Of a stretch of 64,000 nucleotides of DNA, positions 34,561-46,031 are shown piece by piece. A program made the position numbers and the translations under genes. The notes below the pieces were generated by a model that did no database searches, was not told the origin of the DNA, and saw nothing but the letters and a program-made list of their open reading frames with translations. This stretch comes from Vicia villosa (taxonomy: Eukaryota; Streptophyta; Magnoliopsida; Fabales; Fabaceae): assembly GCF_029867415.1 (NCBI RefSeq), contig NC_081186.1, positions 15,942,930-16,006,929 of the forward strand. Direction: 5' to 3'. Each line of letters starts with the position of its first letter. Within the stretch, counting starts at the first letter, position 1.

Positions 34561-35798
34561 TGAATCCTACATCAAGTTATTCAAGCCCAACAGAAGTTTC
34601 TTCCACTCAACTGGTTCTGAGCAAGCGTGGTTTTGCTCCGTTGAAGACCTGTTCCATTCCTACTGAAGAGATGGAAGTTCTTTGTGAGTCGTATGTTGAC
34701 TTTGAAAATCTGAAAGCAAATGGTTTCCATCCTGATGCAAGGATCTTGGCATAAGGCTGGTCAAACTATCTTGGTAGATTGGTTGGACCAATTTATCCGA
34801 CTCTTGTGAAAGACTTCTGGGTTCATGCAACCGTTACTCCAACTGCTATCATCTCTTTCATGCTAGGGCATGAAGTTGTGATAACTGAGAAACTGATCAG
34901 GAAACTGTACAACTTGGATGATGAAGAAGGAAGCACTGGTCCTCTTCATGGTAGAGTTAATTGGCTACATGTTGAAAAACAAATCTCGTTTGCTACTGGT
35001 ATTGAATCTCATAAAACTAGTACATTGAGGGCGTTCTATCAAGTTTGGGCTGAAATTATTCTGGGTTCTCTTCATCACAGAAGGCAATCGTTCTCCTCCT
35101 CTTACATCAGTCCTGATCACAAATACACTCTCTTCTGCATTGGAAGAAGAATTGAATTGAATATCACCAACATTCTATTTCAGAATCTGAAGTTGGCTAT
35201 TGAAGAGTTAAGCGATGAAGAACGTGAGAAGTACCCTCACCTTCCCAGATATACTATTCCTTTCGCCAGAATGATCTCAGATATTCTGATAGAAAGTGAT
35301 TTGATGGACTCTCTAAGGACTATTGGAACGTCTAGGTTCTTTGGAATGATTCATGGCCCCGTCATCAATGGTGTTGATTTGTTAAGATTGCAACTTATCA
35401 GGGAGACAACTTCTGCTCCTGTGATCCCCACAGATATTCTGTCTAGAAGAACTCCTGTGGAAAGCTTTGCTACATTGTTCCAAGCAGAACTTCACAAGGC
35501 CGTTAAGCATTACTTGGAAGCTTCTGTTAGAACTCAATCTTCTGTTGATCCTGCGTGGATTCGTGGAAGAGTGCTTCCTTCTCAAGCTGATCTTCAGAAG
35601 AAGGCTCAAAAGAAGCAAGAAGCAAGGCAGAAGAGAAAGGCTACAGAAGAAGCTGCTAAAGAAGCTAAGAGGCTGAAGGTTACTTATGACCATCTTAAAG
35701 TAGATTCTTTTCAAGCAATAAGAACAGGTAACTTCTCCAGGCAAGTATATCAACGACCTCCTTCTGAATCTCAATCTTCTATCCAACCTCCTCCCTCT
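34561..35798 (+). pseudogene. SIRE-B envelope-like ORF, one stop, cut by Ogre
   Basis: The start ATG at 34561 (MNPTSSYSSPTEV) has a good CACCATG context; an upstream ATG at 34536 is in frame. A TAA at 34752-34754 (after ARILA, probably from CAA) breaks it. The conserved region follows (34755-35450) with YPTLVKDFWVHA, ISFMLGHEVVITEKLIRKLY, SPDHKYTLFCIGRRIELN and PHLPRYTIPFARMISDIL, comparable in position to the domain in SIRE-A. The tail has a Lys/Ala-rich coiled coil (near 35580-35690) and a Ser/Pro/Gln-rich end. The Ogre enters after IQPPP. No membrane segment is obvious. Function unknown; 'envelope-like' is the customary label. Confidence 0.75.
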
Positions 35799-38562
35799 TG
35801 TCATACCCCAAATTTGTCCTCTTCTTTACTTCTAACTGGCTTAGGCTTTGCATTCATATACATACATCACTTAGGTCACAATCCATACCCATGCATGCAT
35901 ATCATTGGTATCAATCAAAGATTAGCAAGAAAGAGCTTTTGTGGCAGAGGATCCCCTACCAAAGGTGTGGATCTGAGGTGTGATTATGTGGCTTTGTTTT
36001 CATTGAAGTCTTCCTGGATTAGGGTTTTTCTCAATTCAAGGCATTGGGGGAGTGCACAAGCTTGTAATTCATCTGGTTGTTCCTAATCGGGGCTTCCTTG
36101 ACCAAAGTCAACTAGTTGACTTTCCGGTCAACATTTAATCAGGAATGGATTTTATGAGTGGGAAGCTCTCATACTGACTATGGGGATGTGTTTATTTGGC
36201 TGGATTTGACTGGAGGAGATTTAATCGGGTATTTCATCAATAATCGGGAAAATCAGAACAGTTGACTTTTGGATCAAAATCAGAAGAATTATTCAAATAT
36301 TGACCTTTGGTGGAAAATCAGTCAAGAAAAGTCAAAGAATGGATAAAATCAAGAGTTTGACAAAAGGTTGCCAAAAATAGAAAAAAAGACAAAAGGGAAA
36401 GTTTCAACACTTAGAATTTTTTGAAGGTTTTAAATCTTGATGAGAAGTCCACTTCAGCCCTGATTTACACGTGGCAAATGGTATTTTTTGAAGAAACCTC
36501 CAACATCAAAGTTGCTCCTCTCATGGAGGGGAACAACTTTGTAGTTGGACACTTTTTCATTTGAAGCTTGTATGAAGAGATAAAATGGTTTGAAGTTACT
36601 GAAAATCCATTCAATCTAAGTCACAATCCAAGTCACAAGCCAGGTCATGACCAGACATTTCACCAAGCATGTGGCATGCCAAATTGCAAGTTGATTCCAG
36701 AGGTGTACAAATGTGCTATGAGTGAAATCTTGGTATGTTTATGTTCCTCTCCATGCCCTCTATCCAACAAAACAAGAATCATAGCAATTGAACAAATATT
36801 AAACCAAATGCAAGCTTTCAAAGTCATGCCCTCACACTGACCAAGTCAAGCATCCAGCAATCCAGGTCACGCATGTCATTCTCACAAACACATGGTGTGC
36901 CAACTTCAAGTTTAATTTCCTTCCTCCATAAGTCTCCATCTCGAGCAAGCTTGATCTCTAAATATTCTATGCCATGCCCTCTATCCAATGAGATCAAGAT
37001 CATTAATTTTGGATAAGTGTGTGTCATACCCTAATTTTTGACCCCCCTGAGATGGCATATCTTCAGGATTTTTCATCAGGTCAAGACAAGTTCCCAGAGC
37101 AGTCACTTCTCCATCTGGTATCCAATCGAGGATGCTCAAAGACAAGAAAGCTCAGGCAAAGGATCAATCAATACAAGGATTAGTCCCTAATACAATCATG
37201 AGGCTCAAAAACTTCACCTTTCTCATCTATGATTGATTAGACATCCAGTCATATGAGTACAGGTTTACTCAGGTCACCAGACTAGGGTTTTGAGCCTATC
37301 AAGGACTAAAATCAGGGATCACTTTTGGGAAACCCTAAAAAGCCCCAGGGAACCATTCAAAGACATCAATCATCTTCAAATAACTCATATGACAAGATCC
37401 ACTGGACATTACACCTCAGTTCAAAGTCTACAGTCATCATTGTCCTCTGGTCGACAATTAGGGTTTTTGACCTAATTCACCAAGATAGTTGACTTTTAAT
37501 CAGGGCATGAATCCAAAACTCAAGACATGATTCAAGAATCTCTACTACCTCAATATAATCCATTTACATCATTCATTTGAAGAAAAGATCTTGTTTCTAC
37601 ACAAAAGCCCAAAAATTCACTTTGTCAGGAAAAAGTCAACTGTGAAGGATCATCATTGACTTTTAAGGTTTTTGGTCAAAAAATGACTTTCAAAGATCAA
37701 TATCATCAATATATGGATGTCAAAGTCATTTGACCAAAGAAATTCAAAGAAATTCATCAAGGAGCGAAAAGTCGGGAATTAGGGTTTTTGAAGGCATGGT
37801 GAGAACTCAAAATTTCACCTACACAACTCAAAAAATTTCCAACATGAAAATTGTAGATCTTGCAAAATAAAACAACATCTTACAAAGGAACTTTTTTCAA
37901 AAGATCAACCATTTATGAAGTTTTGGAAATTTTGAAGTTTAGGTCATAAACACTTAGAAATTTTTCTAAGTGTTTTAACCTAGTTTTCTTCCAACTTTGG
38001 CCTCATTTTTCACAAATTTGCCAAAGGATTCTGAAGGAACTCCAAACTAATGATTTGAAGTAGATGTTTAGGGATTTCCAAATTGTGTTCAACCTTCTCC
38101 AAATTCATTTTGAGCTAGGAGTTATGCTTGTTCAAAGTTGGCCTCATGAAGTGAAATTATAGGTCATGTACAATTTGAAACTTTGCAATTTTGTGCATTT
38201 TGCTTCACTAAATGATGCTACACGACCTCTAATACATCTGAAGACATGCCATACATTCAAATTCATCATTGCATAAGGATTAGAGAAGATTCCTAAAACA
38301 AGAACATGTGATTATGTAATGATTACTTTTGAGAATTTATGGCAAATTGATGAATCACCCAAGGAATCTTCTCACCAACCAATTAGAGCTCACTTTGCAT
38401 CTGAATTGTCCCCTAAGATCAGATAGAATCAATGGATAGAGGAGGTGGCTCGAAAATGCAATGATCACACTTGGATATTCTTTGAAATTTCTTCATGGCT
38501 AAGAAACCAAACTTGCTTCACTAAGCAAGCTCACTCTCCCAATCAGTACTGAGACATTTGCC

Positions 38563-38570
38563 TATAAATA
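38563..38570 (+). promoter_or_regulatory. TATA box of the nested Ogre solo LTR
   Basis: CCTATAAATAGAGGC context about 1.54 kb into the LTR; a canonical plant TATA box. Confidence 0.7.
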
Positions 38571-39520
38571 GAGGCCTCATTCTCATTCAAAAAACACACC
38601 AAAGCAACTCAATTCCTTGCTTTCTCTTTCTCTTCTCATGCTTATTGTTTTTCAAAGTTCTTTGGCAAGAAGAATCGTTTTCTTCAAACCAGAGCTCATC
38701 TTTGGAAAGTAAGCATTCTAACATCTCAAGGGAGGTCATTTGAGGTGATCCAAGCACCTGGATCACTTCTGTAAGTGGAGGAACACCATTGTTGCTCTCA
38801 CTTTGGAGCATTTGCAGTTGGAGGTCCATGGAGTAATTCAGGAGGTTCTGAGCCAAGCCAATCATCCAGGCACATTCCTCAGGTCATAGTGAAGCTAACC
38901 AGATGGCTGCAGCTCATCTGTAACTCAAGAATCAACACCCTCCATGTTCACTTGAAGCTGAAATCGAGGGAGGACCATAGAGCAATTCAGGAGGATTCAA
39001 GCTCCAATAAGCATTCAGTTAGCATCATTGAGTCTCAGGGAAGCTATTGAGATCATTCATTCAAGCCCAGGTGCTCTCAATCATCCTCACGACCTCCATT
39101 TTCAGAGGTAAGTTCCTGAACCTCACTTCTCTAATTTAAGTACTCTTTGTGAAATAGCTCGATTCTATCTTGTTCAGCATCATCAGAGGATTGAAAACCC
39201 TCTATCATCATCCATTTATCTTGCAGTATAGTCATTTAATTTGATTTTGAAATTTTAGGGTTCTTCACGATTTCTGGTAAATTAGTTAGATGTAGTTAAT
39301 ATTAATTCATGTTAGTTACATATTTAGAATCGTGAGTAAATTTAGAGCAAGTTTCATGTTTACATCATTGCAAATGGTTGAGAGTTGAGAGAGTTCAGAA
39401 ATTTGAATTGATGGAGCTTGAGGTTGAAGACGAAGATGGAGGGTGGCGCCATTTTTCAAATCTCTGAGCAAAGTTTGTTTTATTTTTAATGATAGGCGTT
39501 CCCTTAACGACTGAACAAAC

Positions 39521-39598
39521 TTGCCCTAGTGGCCTCCCATACGCCCTTAGTATCATCATGCCTCAAGTCTGGGGTTCGAATCCCCCTCGCCCCAGACT
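39521..39598 (+). other. tRNA-like module 1 in the nested solo LTR
   Basis: TTGCCCTAGTGGC resembles an A box. GGTTCGAATCC (39573-39583) is a perfect B box inside a G4/C4 stem. The region between is longer than in a standard tRNA. No paired acceptor stem, so a tRNA-derived module only. Confidence 0.5.
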
Positions 39599-39676
39599 TT
39601 TTGATTCTTTTATTTTTCAAGGATTTACAACTTGTTTTGAAACATAGCCAAATGAAGGCAAGTCACTATCACCACA

Positions 39677-39748
39677 CGCGCGTTGGCTCAGTGGTGTTTG
39701 TTTTGAGTGTGTGGCCTAGAGGGCGTGGGTTCAAACCCTCCAAGGGCC
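39677..39748 (+). other. tRNA-like module 2 in the nested solo LTR
   Basis: TGGCTCAGTGG (39684-39694) is a good A box and GGTTCAAACCC (39728-39738) a good B box, at about tRNA spacing. The T-stem is mostly paired but the acceptor halves do not match. Confidence 0.55.
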
Positions 39749-40880
39749 AAAACTATTTTTTTACACACAATTTCTTTCATTTTCTCACAAAACTTCACAT
39801 ATTTATTTAACCTATCAAATTAATTTATTTTCACTTCATTTTTCACACACTTATCATTTAATATACCTATTTTGTGAATAATCAAAAAAATCATAAAAAT
39901 ATTATGTATTTCTTGAATTTTAATTAGGTTTAAAATAGTATGTTTTTAAGTGTTTTCTTAAATGCTTTAAATATATATATTATCACTTTATTTTAACCTA
40001 ATCAATTTGTAAATATTTTTTTGATAAAACCCTAATTGTGTAGGTCTTAATTAGTTAAAAAGTCTTTATTTTTACCCTAATTAAGTTGACTTTTTGTCAA
40101 TTTTCAAAATTGTTTTCAATCTCTGATAAAATCAAATGGTTAAGGTTTTCAAACAACAAAACCTTGTATCATTCCAAATCATTTTCAAATTGCTTTTACA
40201 CCAGTACTGTAAAGTACTGGGCCTCTAATAGAGTGTAAGTCCCAAAAACCTTCTCTTCTTAGCTTGTTTTCAAAACTGTATTTTCAAAATCTTCTTTCTG
40301 TTTTCAAAACATTCTTCTGGTATTTGAAGGGCATTATTCCCGGTGAAACTCTTCAGATACCTATGTGACCTTTGTCCATCTTCACTTCTTCTGTTTTCAA
40401 AAACCATTAACTGTTTATTATATATATATATTCAACTGTTATCCACCAATTACTGTTGAGGCTCTGTACATACTTCTTCAATGGCCTCCACTCCATCCAG
40501 GTTAGGCTTTACAAGCTTTCAATTTACAGTCTTTATTTAAATTACTGTCAAATATAAACTGTGCATATATTAGTTTAGAACTACGTTTGAGTATAAACCT
40601 TAGGACAGTTAAACTATATATATATTATAGGAATATGGCCTAGGATTGAGAATGTCTTCCCGGTGAAGGCTCTTTCCTAATTAGAGATCTGTAGTTCAAA
40701 CCCCCAAGATGAATTATTCCCGGTGAAACATCTTGGCAAAAACCTTAGAATCCAAATAATAGGACACATCCACCCAAAGAGGAATTATTCCCGGTGAAAC
40801 CTCTTACCCATTTGCTTAGAGCCAAAATAAGTTCAAAACTACATAGCTTTCTCTTGTGCTATAACAAGGACCCTCGATTA

Positions 40881-42535
40881 GCCTCCTCTTGGGCTTTGTA
40901 CAAGGACCCACAGGCTTCTTAAAAGCATTTCCAGCTTCCTCTTGAGCTTGTATACAAGGACCCATCAGGTTTCTTATAAACATAGGAACAGGTCTTTAGT
41001 TACCTTTTAGCCTACCCTGGTGAGTTTCTTCCAATTTAAACCAGACTTTAAACAAGCTAAGTTTGTCTCAATTTTGCATTGAGTACACCTTTTGGAATGA
41101 GAGACATGGACAGTCTCTGTCACCCTTATCTTCATCAATCTTCCTTAGCAGAGTCTAGGATCCATGTTTGATCATCCTCAGCATTGAGTCAGCCTTCATC
41201 TTGGGCTTTAAACAAGAAGTCTCCACTAGATAATCTTTCTGCCATTCATATTAACAAAATCCCCTGGAAAGGGTTAGCCTCCAACATCTGTCTAAAATGT
41301 CAAACCCCTGGAAAGGGTTAGCCTCCAAAGTCAATTAATAAAAATGTCAAAAAATAAAGATTCATTTCTCTTAGGAGATAATTTCCCCAAAAGAGTCAAA
41401 ACCCCTGGAAAGGGTCAGCCTCCAAAAAAACATGATAAAGTCAGTCTTTTAACAGACAAATTCACCAGCTGAGTCAAAATCCCTGGAAAGGGTTAGCTTC
41501 CAAAGAAAAACAGTCTTTTAATAAATAAAACCTCCTCAGTAGAGTCAAAACCAACAAAAACAGTTAGCCTCAACCTTGGGCTTCATACAAGGCACCCAAA
41601 CAATAAAACTCCCCTGTCAAGAGTCAGCCTCAACCTTGGGCATTGTACAAGGCAGATAATAGAGTCTCCCCAGTGAGTCCTTCATCACTCAGTAGCCACA
41701 ACCTTGGGCTTTGTACAAGGCAGATAAACCATATCTTTCATGTGTCAAAGATTCCTAACACTTAGGATCTTTCCCCATATAGTCATCCATACTTAATTCA
41801 TTTAAGAGTCCGCCACAACCTTGGGCTTTGTACAAGGCAGAAAATAATGTTTTCCCTAGCTAGAGTTAGCCACAACCTTGGGCTTTGTACAAGGCACATA
41901 AAATAGAGTCATTCATTCAATTATCCTCAACAGTCAGCCACAACCTTGGGCTTTGTACAAGGCACATAAATAGAGTCTCCCTAAGTAGAGTCAGCCTCAA
42001 TTCTGGGCTTTGTACAGAACACTAAAATACCCTGTAATTAATCCCCAGTGGAGTCATCTCCCAGAATCAATAATAATTAATAAATCAATCAAAAAGCCTC
42101 AAGCTTGGGCCTCATACAAGCCAGCTAAAGTCAAATCTTTTATACAGTAGATAGACATAGCTTATCTCTATAGAGAGATATTTTTACTACTCTACCACAT
42201 TCAAACAAACAAACATTTCAATTTCAATTTTAATCAAGTCTCCCATTTAGGATTTTGAAAGGCATGAGCTGGCAGTAAAACCCAGACATGTGGTAACTTT
42301 CCCTAATTTGGATGAGCATCTTTCTTTCATTTAAGAGGCATTTGACTGGTATACTTGCACATACACAAGTAAGGTCCCCCTCTTGAATGAAATGAATTCA
42401 GTTATTCTGTCACTCCTTTAAATGTTTGTGGTAGAATAGTACAAATACCTCTCTGTAGAGATGATTTCATGTCTCTTTACTGTAAACAGAGATTTAATTC
42501 CAAGCTTCAACCTTGAGCTTTAAGCAAGGCACCAA
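40881..42535 (+). repeat. Series of about 12 short hairpin repeats
   Basis: A dispersed unit, usually CCTTGGGCTTTGTACAAGG, recurs about 12 times at irregular spacing (about 50-390 bp). Each forms a 5-bp stem with a 9-nt loop. Stem variants keep pairing: TCTTG/CAAGA, TTCTG/CAGAA, GCTTG/CAAGC. Between 41260 and 41500 a second motif, CCCTGGAAAGGG (stem CCCT/AGGG, GNRA-type loop GGAA), occurs four times. Confidence 0.8.
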
Positions 42536-43526
42536 AAACAATTAATTTCCCTAGTTAGTTCCCCGAACTACATTAAGCTCTGACTTCCACTAGGGATATG
42601 TAGGCATGAGGTTCACAAGGAATCTCAGCGAGCTAATAAAATACCAAAAATAGTCAGTCTGTCTATATGTCTGTCTTTCTTTAAATCAATTCAATTCCTT
42701 CTCCTAATATAAAGGAGAAACTTTCCCAATCATTAGCAATAAACACAATCACAAATGACACAGAGAAGGTTCCTGTAGAGTACTACAGATATGTAGGGTG
42801 TTTAAACACTTCCCTATGTATAACCGACCCCCCGGACTCCAGAATTTCTAGTCTAGGTGAAATCCCCACACTTAGCAAACTCCTAGGGTTTAGTTGAGAT
42901 CTTTTTTCCCCTTTCATACTCGTAGGACAAATAAGAAAGTTCGTGTGATATCGTAGGAAGAACTGAAACAAAATTCATCCCACCACGGGCGCATTCTCCT
43001 TCCAAATTTCGCGTGAAGGGTTTAGCGTGCCGTCCTCCCAAGTGAAACGGGGAGGTAAAGAAAACGACCACCACAGTGTGGAATAAGAAAGAGGATTCTA
43101 AAGTCTTGCTTTGATCAGAACTACGTCCATATTATGCACGTGGATCCAAGTCATGCCATGCACGCGCAGGTCATGCACTAGCTATGCCATCAAGTTCCAT
43201 ACCATTTTGTGAGATTTGCAAGTTCTATCTCAAGAAACTTCTAAAAACTGATATTGTTCTACTCCACACCCTCTATATTTTGAGCTCAATTTTAAACTGA
43301 TTGGTGAGTCATGGCCTGAGTTGTCAATACTTAAAACACACCTCGTGAGCATCCATTTAGCAAAGCAAGAGCATTACCATAAAAGACCATGCAATTGCTG
43401 CTGCATGGAAAGAGAAAAGAATCATGCTGCACATGCCAATGCTTGTTCATTAAGTGTTAACAAAGATTAAAAAAGGCTGTGAGGCCCATATCAAAGAGAG
43501 CATTCCCATACACCTCACACTCACCC

Positions 43527-43534
43527 TATATAAA
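43527..43534 (+). promoter_or_regulatory. TATA box of the Ogre first LTR
   Basis: TATATAAA in a CCCTATATAAACACC context, identical at 60027-60034 in the second LTR. It would start the genomic RNA. Confidence 0.7.
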
Positions 43535-45378
43535 CACCTCCTCACTCTCAAATCCACTCATGATTCACTCTCCCCATTTTCTTCCTCACTCCATACTCTC
43601 TTCTCTCTTCCTCTCTTTTGCATTTGTTCTCTCCATATTCCCTCCACCACTCAGTTCACTCTCCCCCCTCCACCAGAGTTTGTTACAAACTGTAACAAAC
43701 TCCGGCCACCGCAACTGCCACCTTTAACCGCCACTCCTTGAGCTCAACCCCCAATTTCTTCCATCACCTTCATCTCTCATCGGCATTCATCATCATTTTC
43801 ATCAAAAGAAGATGTCCAGTTGTATAGCATTGTGAAGTGAATCTACCGAGTCTCTCAAGGTCGCATCAGTGAAGCCAAAGATCGAGTAGTAGTTTGCAAG
43901 AAGAGGAGCACTCTCATCATTCTGCTCAAGACCTCACCAGGTAAGCCTCACAAACTCACTCTGCATTCATATGCGTGTTCTATGATGTTGCTGATATGCT
44001 TACCGCGACTATGCTTGAGATGAATGCATGAGATCCATTGTATGAAGTTTTTTTCTCCTTTGAATTCTGTTAATGTGATAATGTAGCTTCTTGAATGATT
44101 GTTTCATGAATATGTACTCTAGAATCTGTTAGAACTCCATTGATGTGCTTGCGTTTGATTTCGGTGACGTTACTCATAGTTAGGGTTTTTAGAACGCGCT
44201 CGGTTATGGAGTTAAAGAAAGAATTACGAAAATCTGAGGTTGGATCTGTAATCAGTGGGAAAAACCGAGCGAGATGGTGGCAGAGTTTTTAATTTCTGGA
44301 AATTTGTGTTCATCTCCGCCGCGCGCTTGGCCGGAGAAGACGACCGGAGGCGGCTCTCCGGCGTCTGTGTATTTGCCTTGTTCTCCCCCTCCGTTGCGAC
44401 GTGGCAAGCTACCACTGGCTCTGTTTCCCAATTAATTGCTAATCTTGTCCTTATTCATATGATTAGGTGCGCTGTTGGCACGCTGTGATTGGTCCGTGGG
44501 TTAATTTTGTTTTTAGTGACTTAAGATCAGATGCACCAGTTGATATCATGTTTACATGCTTTATTTTGTCACATTTTAATACAAACCATAATATCACATG
44601 CTGAAATAATAAAAACAAATAAAAATGGAAATGGCTTGTTGGCTGTTGGGCCACGCGTGTACTGGGCTTCGCCCTTTCCTAGATCACACCTCCTGTTTGC
44701 TAATACACCGTACGCTTCTGAACCTGGGCCTTAGCGCTTTTGCTTGTTTTTACCCCCCATTTTAGGCCCTGTTTTGCTCCAACTAATTGTAGTTCATTCT
44801 GAAAATACTAATGCACCCCCTTTGCTGTTAATAAAAACAAATATTAAAAATTGATTTTCTTTTATGCTCTATTTCCTTTTTGCAATTAATTCATTTCTCT
44901 TTTAAGTAAAAAATGACAAAAAATATTTTTATTCAATTAGACCTTCTTAGAATTTTATTTTCTTTTTTATTGAATTTTAGTTAATGTTTTCTTTGATTTG
45001 TGATCGTTTGTTGAACCATAAAAAATACTTAGTTTTTTTAGTTTTAATACAAAATAGTTTCTAATATGAATAAAAATTCAATTGCTTGTGAATATTTTCA
45101 TAAATAGTTTAGATTTTGTTCCTTTTATTTGTGTGAATATTTTTCTTATATTGTGAAATGCTTGAATAAAACTTTTCTTCCTCATTTTCTATTAGAATAA
45201 TCCATAACATAGATTTAGAAATTAGGAATAGTTCCCTCTTTCTCATTCTTTTTCTTTTACAACACTAAAACATCTAAAAATATTCAAATAAAATCCCCTT
45301 TAAAAAATACAAAGAAAATACTTAAAACACTAATAATCAAAGTGAAAATTCTTAAAAAGGGAATGGAAGCTTGAACAT

Positions 45379-45502
45379 CCCTTGCTTAAGGGAATGTTCG
45401 AGTGCTTGGATCTCCCTTGCTTAAGGGTACCATTCAGGCGTAAGTTCCCAACTTCTAAAAAACACCAACCAAAGAGTAACTCGAGTTTCCCTTGCTTAAG
45501 GG
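45379..45502 (+). repeat. Three CCCTTGCTTAAGGG hairpins in the Ogre LTR
   Basis: Perfect copies at 45379-45392, 45414-45427 and 45489-45502, with a degenerate fourth near 45540. Each is a 5-bp stem with a GCTT loop. The first is extended by GAACA/TGTTC. All are repeated in the second LTR near 61877-62000. Confidence 0.8.
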
Positions 45503-46012
45503 ATTTCCTCGAAACACTCAAACTCTCTCTTCTCTCCTTTCTTAAGGGCATTGTTATCTCCGCTCTATTGCATCCTAGGCTGTCCCCTTGTGCAAGAGCG
45601 CGAGCGTTAACTCCGCCCAACTAAAAAACACAAAAATAAACAGAAAATCGTGAGCCGAACTACGGCGCTCTGATTCCTGAAAAGGATACGTAGGCATCAA
45701 GTCGCGGGGCTTGAACGAGCACACTTGTAAATAATTCCTTCTTTTCCCCGTATTTCTTTTTGCATTCATTCGCATATAGACATAGACATAGTTACACACC
45801 CTTTAGATAGAAGCAAACATAGGTGGATACCATCGAGTACGATGGGCGCGAGGGGTGCTAATACCTTCCCCTTGCGTAACCGACTCCCGTACCTAGATTC
45901 TTTGGTCGCAAGACCCTGTTCCTTCCCTTGTTAGGTTTCCTGATATTCCTTTCCCTTATGGGATAAATATATTGGTGGCGACTCTGTTCATTTTTCGCGA
46001 GCGTGCGATAGC

Positions 46013-46031
46013 TGGTGACTCTGCTGGGGAC
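46013..46031 (+). other. Ogre primer-binding site
   Basis: TGGTGACTCTGCTGGGGAC, two bases after the LTR end. Ogre elements are known to use a tRNA-Arg type PBS; this sequence fits that description apart from one base compared with the TGGCGACTC form. Repeated exactly at 62511-62529. Confidence 0.75.

Larger units (their letters stand above)
29602..35798 (+). mobile_element. SIRE-B: copia element, right part displaced by Ogre
   Basis: It has a 5' LTR with PBS, the Gag N-terminus, protease, integrase, RT, RNase H and an envelope-like ORF, all on +. It enters Athila sequence at 29602 and is cut in the envelope-like ORF by an Ogre at 35799. Its 3' end lies beyond the window. The Gag C-terminus is replaced by 487 bp of foreign DNA. 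Confidence 0.9.
37022..43075 (+). mobile_element. Solo LTR of another Ogre family, 6,054 bp, TSD GTGTG
   Basis: Starts TGTCATACCCTAATTTTTGA and ends CCACCACA, flanked by GTGTG at 37017-37021 and 43076-43080. The second Ogre LTR has the empty site (about 59575-59580) with a single GTGTG, which proves the boundaries. No coding region. A TATA box is at 38563-38570, and two tRNA-like modules, a hairpin series and short repeats follow. The length suits a giant Ogre LTR. Confidence 0.95.
35799..46010 (+). repeat. Ogre first LTR, carrying a 6-kb nested solo LTR
   Basis: Starts TGTCATACCCC and ends near ...GCGTGCGATA. Without the insert (37022-43075 plus 5 bp) it is about 4,153 bp and collinear with the LTR at 58359-62508, differing by scattered, mostly transition changes (roughly 1% by eye). 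TATA box TATATAAA at 43527-43534. ORFs in it (for example a 90-codon one) appear twice only because the LTR is duplicated. Confidence 0.93.

Noticed and set aside
36568..36840. 90-codon ORF repeated at 59128-59400
   Set aside because: It is conserved only because it lies in both Ogre LTRs; it is upstream of the TATA box and has no known domain.
40881..42535. CRISPR-like repeated motif
   Set aside because: The DNA is plant nuclear, spacing is irregular, no cas genes exist, and the repeats are better read as RNA hairpins.
43454..43741. 95- and 82-codon overlapping ORFs after the LTR TATA box
   Set aside because: Pyrimidine-rich leader; two overlapping frames are equally open and both are duplicated with the LTR.
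45976..45990. LTR end at TTCA (45990) instead of 46010
   Set aside because: The longer PBS match TGGTGACTCTGCTGGGGAC at 46013 fits better; the inner motif is reported as a separate finding.
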